The notes under the pieces: generated by a model
Databases searched by the model: none
What the model was told of the DNA's origin: nothing
The model's input: only the letters and a program-made list of their open reading frames with translations
Assembly (NCBI RefSeq): GCF_013114595.1
Contig: NZ_VTXE01000005.1
Location: forward strand, 1 to 64,000
Length of the DNA stretch: 64,000 nucleotides
DNA from: Vibrio sp. 99-8-1
GTDB taxonomy: Bacteria > Pseudomonadota > Gammaproteobacteria > Enterobacterales > Vibrionaceae
Direction of reading: 5' to 3'
Made by a program: the position numbers and the translations under genes
Part shown: piece by piece, positions 1 to 7,157 of the stretch
Numbering within the stretch: position 1 is the first letter of the stretch
How the letters are laid out: each line of letters begins with the position of its first letter

Positions 1-39
1 GGCTTCACGAGCAAATGCTTCTAGAGCTTTCTTATCCAT
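1..39 (-). CDS. Start of a probable IS256-family transposase, cut by the window edge
   Basis: Only 13 codons are visible, reading MDKKALEAFAREA from an ATG at 39. This opening resembles, from memory, the N-terminus of IS256-type (mutator) transposases in Vibrio and other marine bacteria. The rest lies outside the window, so neither the DDE catalytic residues nor the far inverted repeat can be seen. It sits beside a clipped gene and eroded cassette sequence, which fits an insertion element in an accessory region. The call depends on resemblance of a very short peptide and could be wrong. Confidence 0.35.
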   Translation of the reverse strand, partial: MDKKALEAFAREA

Positions 40-65
40 GTTGCTTATCCTTAGCCATGACTGGC

Positions 66-152
66 TTAATTATAAGCAGATACACAAATTAAATTACAGT
101 CTCCGTATATATCATTATTTGAAACGTCCAGACCGACTAAAAACTCATACAT
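66..152 (-). pseudogene. Clipped gene fragment, DUF1330/monooxygenase-like N-terminus
   Basis: A 28-codon ORF begins at an ATG preceded by a good GGAGG ribosome binding site (159-164 on the plus strand). Its first residues, MYEFLVGLDVSNNDIY, resemble the start of small ABM/DUF1330-type proteins often found in Vibrio integron cassettes. After about residue 16 the similarity stops and a stop codon follows shortly, so only the beginning of such a gene seems to survive. It lies between the transposase start and an attC-like remnant, as expected if an insertion or deletion removed the rest. The family assignment is by eye and tentative. Confidence 0.3.
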
Positions 153-199
153 TGTATTGCCTCCGATGTTTTGATACTTATTGCCGCGTCACTAACAAT

Positions 200-235
200 A
201 AGATGAAAAATGCCAAACATTGTGATTCTAACTGA
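200..235 (-). other. Degenerate attC-like half site
   Basis: On the minus strand, just after the GrpB-like gene, the sequence contains GAATCACAATGTTTGGCATT, which resembles the L-box half of Vibrio attC sites (CACAACGC-TTGGCATTTTCA pattern) with CAATGT in place of CAACGC. The matching second half is not evident. I read it as an eroded cassette recombination site, at low confidence. Confidence 0.25.
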
Positions 236-245
236 AATATTTAGA

Positions 246-767
246 TTAGGTATATTTCCATCTTAGTGCGTTTTTCTCATGCTCTTTGATAAAGCTTTCT
301 TTATGGGTGCTATATGCATCAATATCATTATCACAAATTTCAGCACCTTCTCGCTTTAAACTGTCGTACAGCGACGCAATTTCTGGAAAAGTAGTTAAAT
401 AATCCCGAAAAGCGATATGCCTTTTAACTTCCGAAGAACCAACTAGAAAAACATGAACTTGGTGGCTTCGTTGTATACCACCTTTTTGATAATAACGCCT
501 ACCAGCAATACCAAATTCTCCTTTCACTTTATATCCAAGTGATTCCATCAAATAATTTTCATTATCCATTTCTTCTAGTGAGTTTACTTCTATAAGTATA
601 TCGATAATTGGTTTGGCACAAAGACCTTTGACTGAAGTACTACCTATGTGGTGAATTGCTGCTACATTGTCTAGATTCAGAGCGGATTCAATCAACACTT
701 TCTCTCGATTAAACTCATCAATCCATGAACATCGATAGTCTACGACTTCAATTACTCTCGGGTTCAT
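246..767 (-). CDS. GrpB family protein (UPF0157)
   Basis: This 173-residue protein has the signature of the GrpB/UPF0157 family, a nucleotidyltransferase-like fold: an early segment rich in acidic and aromatic residues, the HHIGSTSVKGLCAKPIIDI motif at about residues 39-57, and a late arginine/tyrosine-rich part ending in a YSTHKESF-like stretch. Length is normal for the family. The ATG at 767 has a strong AGGAGG-type Shine-Dalgarno (AATGGAGGAAGG). The biochemical role of most GrpB proteins is unknown; some relatives are fused to dephospho-CoA kinase. It is flanked on both sides by attC-like remnants, and small solo genes of this family are common in Vibrio cassette arrays, so I infer a cassette origin. 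Confidence 0.85.
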   Translation of the reverse strand: MNPRVIEVVDYRCSWIDEFNREKVLIESALNLDNVAAIHHIGSTSVKGLCAKPIIDILIEVNSLEEMDNENYLMESLGYKVKGEFGIAGRRYYQKGGIQRSHQVHVFLVGSSEVKRHIAFRDYLTTFPEIASLYDSLKREGAEICDNDIDAYSTHKESFIKEHEKNALRWKYT

Positions 768-787
768 CCTTCCTCCATTTTCCTGAC

Positions 788-893
788 ACAGCAGTAGATG
801 TGAGCAACGCTACAACCTTATTGAAACTGTTTTAGTTTAAACATCTAACCCGATAACCAAGCGTTGTCAAATCCCTCTTAAACCGTCTGCTAT
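788..893 (-). other. Degenerate integron attC-like site
   Basis: The minus strand carries AAGAGGGAT-TTGA-CAACGC-TTGG (about 879 down to 857), then about 45 bases, then GCGTTGCTCAC (810 to 800). CAACGC and GCGTTG are complementary, and the outer AGCAG/CTGCT pair (887-891 with 790-794) can also pair. This matches the layout and wording of Vibrio attC sites (AAGAGGGA..CAACGC..TGG followed by GCGTTG), but the outer R boxes and part of the stem have lost complementarity. It lies between two same-strand genes, where a cassette site would be. Confidence 0.4.
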
Positions 894-900
894 GTACGTG

Positions 901-1359
901 CTAATCAAGATACTTTTGCCAATGTTGCTGACCTTTCAAAACTGCTCTGTAGTCCTCATAATTACATGAACTGTATAGTTTTTTAGCCGCAACATTATCA
1001 TCATCTACTTCTAATGTGATTTTGAGATAACTATTATCACGACAATACCGTTCAATACCATTAAGTTGTGCTATACCTACACCTTTACCTCGGAACTTTT
1101 CCGACACCATAAAATCATGAATATTCATCATTTTTTTTGCTCGATAAGTAGAGAATGATTCAAAGCAAACCGCAAAACCAGCGGGTGTTTTTTCCGCAAA
1201 ACTGACAAATCCATAGAAGTAAGGTAATTCAAACAGTTGACTAATTACGGTATCATCTAACTCAATAGAAAACCCTGATAAATACTCTCTGAACAAAGAC
1301 TCAAATATGTCTTTATCTTCAATACTGTCTGTATCAATACGTCTAGTTAAAATTTCCAT
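901..1359 (-). CDS. GNAT family N-acetyltransferase
   Basis: This protein of about 152 residues has the GNAT acetyl-CoA fold: a beta-strand with FMVSEKFRGKGVGIAQLNGI, whose R-G-K-G-V-G is the pyrophosphate-binding Q/RxxGxG motif A, followed by a conserved asparagine region and the LEVDDDNVAAKKLYSSCNYE motif B near the C-terminus. Substrate cannot be told. An ATG at 1371 is also in frame, but the ATG at 1359 is better placed behind a GGATGG stretch, so I chose it. It is co-oriented with the neighbouring small genes and followed by an attC-like site, fitting an integron cassette. Confidence 0.82.
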   Translation of the reverse strand: MEILTRRIDTDSIEDKDIFESLFREYLSGFSIELDDTVISQLFELPYFYGFVSFAEKTPAGFAVCFESFSTYRAKKMMNIHDFMVSEKFRGKGVGIAQLNGIERYCRDNSYLKITLEVDDDNVAAKKLYSSCNYEDYRAVLKGQQHWQKYLD

Positions 1360-1421
1360 ACTTTTTTCCATCCAAGCGTATAATGGTGCATTAAATGCCT
1401 TATTAGAATAACCATTTTTCG

Positions 1422-1757
1422 TTAAAACGTTGATAAGTCAATTTCGCCATTATTTAACTTAAGTTGAATACCATATACATTACACAAAACGCATGTATTA
1501 AAGGTGACATTGGGAAGAACCAAAACAAGTAACCATGAAAAAAGATTCCGCTGCTTTTTTACCAACCTTACTCTACCTTTCGTTGTAGCTACAATCCTAT
1601 AACCATCCTCAATTTGCTTATTAACATCTTCTTGTAATGACGATGGTACATCATGTATCGCATTGTCTTTTCCGTTAATTATCTTTTTCCTTTGATAAAT
1701 TGAAGCAAGGATATTAAATATAATCAGCACCCAGAACATGTATATCAGACTTAACAT
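1422..1757 (-). CDS. Small membrane protein of unknown function
   Basis: I do not recognise this 111-residue protein. It has a hydrophobic N-terminal segment (about residues 2-20), a basic and polar middle (residues 21-70), and a second hydrophobic segment (about 72-92) containing a CVLC pair, so it probably spans the inner membrane twice with the basic loop in the cytoplasm. The ATG at 1757 follows a GAAGGACGG ribosome binding site. It starts 17 bp after the stop of the C39-like protease gene, so the two are probably cotranscribed. Confidence 0.6.
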   Translation of the reverse strand: MLSLIYMFWVLIIFNILASIYQRKKIINGKDNAIHDVPSSLQEDVNKQIEDGYRIVATTKGRVRLVKKQRNLFSWLLVLVLPNVTFNTCVLCNVYGIQLKLNNGEIDLSTF

Positions 1758-1774
1758 TCAACCGTCCTTCATAG

Positions 1775-2410
1775 TTATTTCAGAGTATTGAATACATCGC
1801 AGCTTTGACATAACTCGGCCTCAACAACATTTTTTTTAAACGCAGAATTAATCGCATTAGTGAAAGATGTATTTATTTCATTTTCACATGATAAGCACTT
1901 TCTTGTTGTTAAAGTAAATTTATCAAATATCGGTATTATGGCTGTGTTTCCGCCGACCTCATCCAACTTACCACCCCTTATTGCCATTCGCTCTAAGTCT
2001 GATAAAGTCACAGAGATTCTCTTTTTGTTTTCTGGGTCGTTAATTAGGACATTCCCCGCACTAATGTTTTTTACAACTGAAAAATGCCCTCCAGTAGGAT
2101 TATCAAAAGACTTGTGATTAATAATAGGGGCAACTCCATTTACATTACAAAACTCAAGTAAGTCTTTCAACGAAGAATATCTAACTGTCACACAGTCAAA
2201 ATGTTGGGAGGTTAGGTAAGCCCCTATTTTATAGGTTCGACAGTACTTCCTCCCCTGCTCAGGACTTATGTCAGAAATTGCATTCCAAACATCATCCAAA
2301 TCGACTCGAACGTTACTGTAATGTTTTACAATCATCGCAGCACAAGCAGCGCCGCATTTTGCTGTACCTTTTGGCTGCTTTATATAGGGTACATTAATCA
2401 ACTTACTCAT
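1775..2410 (-). CDS. Peptidase C39-like cysteine protease with C-terminal zinc ribbon
   Basis: The 211-residue protein looks like a free-standing papain-like C39 peptidase: KCGAACAAM around Cys19, GGHFSVV with His109, and INDPE with Asp125 would form the Cys-His-Asp triad. The last 40 residues hold two CxxC pairs (172/175 and 201/204), which suggests a small zinc-binding ribbon added to the protease. There is no signal peptide, so it probably acts in the cytoplasm. Classical C39 domains cut double-glycine leaders for ABC exporters; no exporter or leader-peptide gene is adjacent, so the target is unknown. The ATG at 2410 has an AGGAG ribosome binding site. Confidence 0.75.
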   Translation of the reverse strand: MSKLINVPYIKQPKGTAKCGAACAAMIVKHYSNVRVDLDDVWNAISDISPEQGRKYCRTYKIGAYLTSQHFDCVTVRYSSLKDLLEFCNVNGVAPIINHKSFDNPTGGHFSVVKNISAGNVLINDPENKKRISVTLSDLERMAIRGGKLDEVGGNTAIIPIFDKFTLTTRKCLSCENEINTSFTNAINSAFKKNVVEAELCQSCDVFNTLK

Positions 2411-2796
2411 AATTCTCCTAATTAAATATCATGTAGCACACAGAGCTACTAATTCAAGACACAGTTATACCAAGAGCACTCATATATGCACTCACACTTT
2501 AAGACAATTTTATGATAAAAACGCCAACTGTCTCGGCTCAGTATTATACAAAAATAAGTCTGTAAGAAAATGCATCTAACAAGTACTGCTTTGCATTTCC
2601 TTCTCTTGCCGTTCAAGAAACAAACCAAACTGTTATTGCACGCTACTCTGCATTTTTATACCCTAACGAAGCACTGGCAAAATCCAGTGTCGGGATTAGG
2701 ACACCGTTTGTAAAACATACAATGCATGGCAATTTTATATGTAACTTTGGCATATCTAAATTTGTGGTAATTAATGAATTACATATGGAGGTCTCT
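2411..2796. other. Intergenic stretch without a recognised gene
   Basis: About 390 AT-rich bases separate the divergent C39-like gene and the short plus-strand gene, and presumably hold both promoters. A short perfect hairpin, CACTGG-CAAAAT-CCAGTG at 2672-2689, is the only structure I can point to. I see no convincing coding region. Confidence 0.4.
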
Positions 2797-2982
2797 ATGA
2801 CCCATCAAACCCATCCAGAATTTTATCAACAAGTAGAAGACTTTATTCTTTGTGCCGTGGCAGATAACTCAACAGAGGATCACGCCACCAATACCGAGAT
2901 CGCCCTATTTCTCTTAACGCTGCTTTCTAGCTACAAAAAAGAAGAGCTAGCGCAGCCGAAACGAGAGAATACGAAGGCTTAA
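2797..2982 (+). CDS. Small hypothetical protein, 61 residues
   Basis: An in-frame ATG lies upstream at 2722, but the start at 2797 follows a perfect GGAGG at 2787-2791 with 5-nt spacing, so the protein is MTHQTHPEFYQQVEDFI and so on. It is acidic in the middle, with a short hydrophobic stretch (IALFLLTLLSSY) and a lysine-rich tail. It is too short for a catalytic domain and has no signal peptide. I do not recognise the family. The good ribosome binding site and even codon use argue that it is a real gene. Confidence 0.55.
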   Translation: MTHQTHPEFYQQVEDFILCAVADNSTEDHATNTEIALFLLTLLSSYKKEELAQPKRENTKA

Positions 2983-2993
2983 GCTATCGATTT

Positions 2994-3047
2994 GTACAGC
3001 TCTTTTTGGATTAAAATAAGACGTTCTTGGTGCTAAATGAGCTGTAC
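2994..3047. repeat. Inverted repeat after the small gene
   Basis: GTACAGCTC (2994-3002) is repeated as its exact reverse complement GAGCTGTAC at 3039-3047, with 36 bases between. It begins 12 bp after a stop codon. The loop is long and there is no terminal T-run, so it is a weak terminator candidate; it could also be a protein-binding or recombination relic. Confidence 0.3.
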
Positions 3048-3227
3048 GGTTGAAGTAATACTAGATGCATTTCCCTTATAAAATTTTCTACTTATTTTAG
3101 TTTTAACTCGTTTTTGGACAATTGTGAGTTAGGCTTGCAGGAGGCCTAAGTATTTCGGGTAACATTAATTACTCTGAATTAACTGAATAGCTTATAAAGC
3201 CCTGTAAGGACTAAATTCATCAACTTG

Positions 3228-4181
3228 TTAACTAGTGAAAAACTGCGACGCCCATTCATCCCAAGATTTGAATTCGGAGTAATTACCTCTTTCAACCTTT
3301 TCTCGTACATAATTGGAATAAATAGCACTGCTCCAACTTCTCATAGAACCTTCACCAACACCTGAAAGGTTTGTGCAGCGGTAATAATCGGCTAACGACC
3401 GTATTTCAGGACTTTCCCACGCTAGCCTTTGAGAAAGATTAAATATCAACGAACCAATTGGCGTAAAGCCTTCTCCTTGGCCACTAGTTTTATTTGTAAA
3501 CCCAACGTATCCAGACATAGGAGTACCTTTCAAACCGGAGTTATACTTGGGTTCTCCCATATCAACATATGTGTACTTAAACAATGACCACGTACCCAAA
3601 TCGGCAACACATAACAGATCTATTGATTGGCTTGGATGTGTGACAAGTCGTTTATCTTCTTCTGTTACCTTGTTTTGGATATTCTTTATCGGAGTAGAGT
3701 TAGCCTCTTTCCATGAGTGCGAATGAGCAAGTACACCATAAATAATTGGAGAGTGAAGCTCTTTGAACGGCGTCCCAGACCTAACTTCCGCAAGTGACTT
3801 AACAATTTTACTAGTGCAAACCGCTTCTTTTATATGATTTGCCTTCAAGGTATTTTTACATTCAAATGCGGCAAGAACGCCAGCCGCTAAGTATAGTTTT
3901 TTCGATAATAATCTTCGTGGATATGAACTTTTCAATACCAACACATCAATCTGCGGGCTTGTTTTCCCGTCATGACCGATAATTCTTCCCTTGGTCACTA
4001 TATGAAAATTTGACGGCAACCAATTCTCTAGCAACTCAGCCCAATTTTCTTCTCCTTGGTCACCCGCCGTACCAGAGTCCTCTTTGGTTCTTCTCTGAAT
4101 ACGCGTATATTCAGACGACATCTCAGCACTAGCTTGTTCCATGAAATCAAACAGATCATGAGATTTTTCATCGTTATTCAA
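3228..4181 (-). CDS. DUF6602 nuclease-like protein
   Basis: This 317-residue protein resembles the DUF6602 family, whose core is a restriction-endonuclease-like (PD-(D/E)xK) fold. The expected residues are visible: Glu46 in a helix, Asp79 in PQIDVLV, and Glu107-x-Lys109 in AAFECKNTL, a normal order for a catalytic site. No signal peptide or membrane segment is seen. The only plausible start is a TTG at 4181, about 10 bases after GGAG. Related proteins are often found near restriction and defence genes, but here it stands alone between unlike neighbours, so a defence role is only a guess. Codon use looks more AT-rich than the core genes to the right. Confidence 0.7.
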   Translation of the reverse strand: MNNDEKSHDLFDFMEQASAEMSSEYTRIQRRTKEDSGTAGDQGEENWAELLENWLPSNFHIVTKGRIIGHDGKTSPQIDVLVLKSSYPRRLLSKKLYLAAGVLAAFECKNTLKANHIKEAVCTSKIVKSLAEVRSGTPFKELHSPIIYGVLAHSHSWKEANSTPIKNIQNKVTEEDKRLVTHPSQSIDLLCVADLGTWSLFKYTYVDMGEPKYNSGLKGTPMSGYVGFTNKTSGQGEGFTPIGSLIFNLSQRLAWESPEIRSLADYYRCTNLSGVGEGSMRSWSSAIYSNYVREKVERGNYSEFKSWDEWASQFFTS

Positions 4182-4393
4182 CTAAATCTATCTCCGTTTT
4201 CGTAAGAGAGCGAATGATTATGCATACTTATAGACACACTACAGGTACGAGGAAAAGTAAGTCAAATGTTGGGTTAGTGAACTGAGAAGCTAATCAGGCG
4301 TAACTTCGAATGGGGCAGAAGTCTGTTAGCAGCTCCATTGCTATAACAAACCTTTGGTCAAAAATGATCTAACGTAATGCAGATTAGAACTGG

Positions 4394-4790
4394 CTACTCT
4401 CGCCTGATAATCTGATGAATATTGAACAAATCACTATTGATAACGGCGATCGTGTATTCAAATGGCGAGCCATCATCAAAACAGACAATTTCGCGCAACT
4501 CAATCATCGCCTGATCGATATCCACTTTTAAAAGGCTAGCTGTTTCTTCATCTCTTAAATTGAATGCGGCAATATCCTGTTCACGAGTAAATATTTCCTT
4601 TCCTGTTAACTCTTCAATGTAACCATACTTAGATTTTTCAATATTATTAAACTGAAATCCATCCGCAACGGTAGAGGGAATATGAATACGCCAATTGATA
4701 ATGGCCGCAGATTGTACTTGGCGCCCCCCTTTTCCACCGCTTTTTTAACCTGATAGTCAAAAGGAGACCGTAAATTGTAACTACTGACTA
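4394..4790 (-). pseudogene. Broken GntR/HutC-type regulator, UTRA-domain remnant
   Basis: Reading the minus strand toward the stop at 4394-4396, about 115 codons give a UTRA-like effector domain: segments such as GYIEELTGKEIF, QDIAAFNLRDEE, IELREIVCFDDGSPFEYT and NSDLFNIHQIIRR match the usual pattern of that domain. The upstream part is in another frame, switching at a run of six C (4724-4729), and no DNA-binding winged helix or start codon is found above it. So the gene has lost its N-terminus and carries a likely frameshift. It may once have regulated a neighbouring sugar or amino-acid gene. Confidence 0.5.
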
Positions 4791-4803
4791 TTTACGATCA
4801 GAA

Positions 4804-4837
4804 TAAAAAAGGGCAAAAACCGCAGTTCTCACCCTTT
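4804..4837 (-). terminator. Probable terminator of the racemase-family gene
   Basis: On the minus strand, 32 bp after the stop of the racemase-family gene, AAAGGG (4837-4832) pairs with CCCTTT (4813-4808), helped by inner AAC/GTT pairs, and is followed by a T-rich run. This is the usual form of an intrinsic terminator. Confidence 0.5.
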
Positions 4838-4868
4838 ATACAACTAAATGTTATCTAAGCAGTTCAAG

Positions 4869-5561
4869 CTACTTATCATGGTAATAATATTTAACACATT
4901 GATCAGCAAGTAGATCTAAAGAATCTAGCGAAATGGCTTTTTTGTACTCTTCCATATCATCAAATGCCAATGGAATTTCAGTACAACCCAAGATAACGCC
5001 TTGTGCTCCCCGTGCGATTAACCGATCAAATACGGGTTCCATCAGCATTTTGCCTTTCGCTATATTTCCCGCTTTAACCGCATATATTCCTTCCATCACT
5101 CGCTTTTGTTCGCTATCTGTTGGAATCATTGCTTCCATTGCGTTTGCCGCAATAGCATCGGCATATATGCCGGTTTTAATAGTAGCATCCGTTGCCATAA
5201 CGCCAATTCGAGTCATCTCTCTTCTTCTGGCTTCGTTGAGTACCGTCTCAATAATGCTGATAAATGAGACATTGCTATTGTCCAGCTTATCTAACCAGTA
5301 GTGAGCAGTATTGCAGGGAATCACCACCTTTGTTGCGCCAGATTCTTTTAAACTCATCAGGTTATTGAGCATAGTATTCAGCGGATCTTCGCCATTATTC
5401 AGGATGCAGTCGGTCCGGTCAGGTGTAACTGGATTATTCGAAATTATCATAGCCATATGTTCTTGGTCAGAGCTTGCTGGGCTTTTCTCAACCACTCGTC
5501 TAACAAAATCCACTGTTGCCATCGGGCCCATGCCCCCTAATACACCTAACTTCTTATTCAT
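4869..5561 (-). CDS. Aspartate/glutamate racemase family protein
   Basis: The 230-residue protein belongs to the Asp/Glu racemase superfamily, cofactor-independent enzymes that use two cysteines. It opens with LGVLGGMGPMATVDF, typical of aspartate-racemase-type members, and has both cysteine motifs: PCNTAH with Cys83 and GCTEIPL with Cys193. I chose the ATG at 5561, which follows AAAGGAG with good spacing, rather than an upstream in-frame codon at 5609. It is transcribed divergently from a LysR regulator 112 bp away, which probably controls it. Whether the substrate is aspartate, glutamate or another amino acid cannot be read from the sequence. Confidence 0.88.
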   Translation of the reverse strand: MNKKLGVLGGMGPMATVDFVRRVVEKSPASSDQEHMAMIISNNPVTPDRTDCILNNGEDPLNTMLNNLMSLKESGATKVVIPCNTAHYWLDKLDNSNVSFISIIETVLNEARRREMTRIGVMATDATIKTGIYADAIAANAMEAMIPTDSEQKRVMEGIYAVKAGNIAKGKMLMEPVFDRLIARGAQGVILGCTEIPLAFDDMEEYKKAISLDSLDLLADQCVKYYYHDK

Positions 5562-5632
5562 ACCGACTCCTTTGTTAGTCAAGAATCTAACAAAAAAATC
5601 GGTTGCCAAGAAATGAAATAACTGGCATAACG

Positions 5633-5647
5633 ATGCATAAATTGCAT
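5633..5647. promoter_or_regulatory. Candidate LysR-type operator
   Basis: ATGCA-TAAAT-TGCAT is an interrupted palindrome that contains the T-N11-A core of LysR-family binding sites (TGCATAAATTGCA). It sits in the divergent promoter region, 26 bp before the LysR start, the usual place for autoregulation and control of the divergent gene. Assignment is by pattern only. Confidence 0.4.
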
Positions 5648-5673
5648 AGCCTTATCTAACTAGAGCCGCCTAT

Positions 5674-6573
5674 ATGTTAAATATTGAGACCAAATGGTTG
5701 CAGGACTTCCTTACCCTTGCCGAGATCGGAAACTTCTCTAAAGCCGCACAAAAGAGAAACGTTACTCAGTCCACTTTTAGTCGTCGTATTCAAGCATTAG
5801 AAGGTGCGGTAGGCTGCCAACTGTTTGATAGAGATAAAACCCCAATAGCCCTAACACAAAGTGGCAGCGAATTTAGAAGTAGCGCCCGCAGTTTAATGAT
5901 CCAGTTAGAATATGAGTTAGAGCGGCTAAATGATCTATCAGTATTAGGAAATCAAAAGGTTAGCCTCGTGGCCGGACACTCCATTGCAACGGATATTTTG
6001 CCGCAGTTTCGATTTAACCTATTTGCAGAAGAGAAAGAAGTCATCCTTGATGTACGTGCAATCGACATTGATGATGCGGTAAATACTTTGCAACAGAGTG
6101 CTTGTGATATCGTACTTAGCTATAAAATTGACCAGCTCCACTCTCAACCCTATCTCGCTCATAAAATTGGGGAATCTAAAATCTATTGTGTTTCCGCACT
6201 AAATGAAGAAGGAACCGCTAAATACCAGCTATCGAAAAATCAGCTATCTCCTTGGATTATGCACTCAACTAGCAGCTATATGGGGCGATTGACCCGAGAA
6301 ATAAGCAATCAGTACGCTTTAAGACCAATTTTCTCTTCCGCAATGACGGACTTGGTTAAAGCGTTAGTTTTACGAGGAGAAGGTATTGGCTGGTTGCCTG
6401 ATTACGCCATAACCGAAGAGTTACGAACCAAACAGCTTGTCATTTTGCAGCAACAACAAGCATCCACAATCACCGAGCTTTACGCTTATCGATCACGAGC
6501 AAAGTTACACCCTGCAGGGGAGCAGGTGTGGCAAACGTTGTGTGAGCATCACAGTATCTGTCAGTGTGAATAA
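5674..6573 (+). CDS. LysR family transcriptional regulator (HypT/YjiE-like)
   Basis: This is a full-length LysR regulator of 299 residues. The N-terminal winged helix (about residues 5-65) reads WLQDFLTLAEIGNFSKAA, then TQSTFSRRIQALE as the recognition helix; the effector-binding domain covers about residues 92-295. The N-terminal wording resembles the HypT/YjiE (QseD) subgroup, but the ligand cannot be inferred. It is divergent from the racemase-family gene, which is the most likely target, and a T-N11-A palindrome lies between them. Its 3' end faces the DUF3833 gene only 17 bp away, so transcription of the two units converges. Confidence 0.88.
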   Translation: MLNIETKWLQDFLTLAEIGNFSKAAQKRNVTQSTFSRRIQALEGAVGCQLFDRDKTPIALTQSGSEFRSSARSLMIQLEYELERLNDLSVLGNQKVSLVAGHSIATDILPQFRFNLFAEEKEVILDVRAIDIDDAVNTLQQSACDIVLSYKIDQLHSQPYLAHKIGESKIYCVSALNEEGTAKYQLSKNQLSPWIMHSTSSYMGRLTREISNQYALRPIFSSAMTDLVKALVLRGEGIGWLPDYAITEELRTKQLVILQQQQASTITELYAYRSRAKLHPAGEQVWQTLCEHHSICQCE

Positions 6574-6590
6574 CTCACTGTTACCAAGGC

Positions 6591-7157
6591 TCATTGACTG
6601 GCAAACAGATGCTCATTGGAAGCGTGTCGTTTCTCGATGTACAAAATAAGCTCCCCCACTTTAAAGCCGAATTTGCTCATCTCGGTTTTATTGAACAATC
6701 GGTGTTCATCCATCAGGAACATCCAATCATCAAGGGTGACTTGATAAGTGGTCGAGTCTACCTCTATCTCCATCTGGTAACGCCAATAAAGTGCAGAGCC
6801 ACTAGTCTCTCCTTTTGCGGTGCCAATAACATCGCTAGCGGTACCAATGTAGTTATTTTCTGCGGTTTTTTCTAAGTACCACGTTCGGGTTGAAGTTTCA
6901 CCATCATCAAAGACAAACCACTCTTTTAACTCGCCTTTATTGCCCTGCCAGCTACCGACCAACTTCACGTCGAACCGTCTTAGCAAATTGCCTGAGCGGT
7001 CTAACACCATACCATATGCGACCAACTCGCCATCAAAAAACTGTTCCAACTTTAACTCAGGTTTGATTTGGCTATGTTCTTGCAAACTGGCAGAGCCACA
7101 ACCGACTAGGGTAATCAGCACCAATGTCATGACTATCTGTTTCATGGTATTCATCAT
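6591..7157 (-). CDS. DUF3833 family lipoprotein
   Basis: This 188-residue protein is the last gene of the sigma-factor operon. It has a lipoprotein signal (hydrophobic core ending in LVGCGSA, lipobox cysteine about residue 20) and a body matching the DUF3833 family, including FDGELVAYGMVLDRSGNLLRRF, a WFVFDDGE segment and a W-aromatic C-terminal half. It is expected to be anchored in the envelope. Its ATG overlaps the stop of the upstream chalcone-isomerase-like gene (ATGA), showing translational coupling. The molecular function of DUF3833 is unknown. In ECF11/ChrR-type clusters it travels with the lipid-modifying genes, which suggests a part in membrane lipid maintenance or transport. Confidence 0.85.
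   Translation of the reverse strand: MMNTMKQIVMTLVLITLVGCGSASLQEHSQIKPELKLEQFFDGELVAYGMVLDRSGNLLRRFDVKLVGSWQGNKGELKEWFVFDDGETSTRTWYLEKTAENNYIGTASDVIGTAKGETSGSALYWRYQMEIEVDSTTYQVTLDDWMFLMDEHRLFNKTEMSKFGFKVGELILYIEKRHASNEHLFASQ

Noticed and set aside
38-235. Plus-strand open frame of 65 codons near the left edge
   Set aside because: No ribosome binding site, no recognisable family, and it overlaps the clipped minus-strand gene that has a clear GGAGG.
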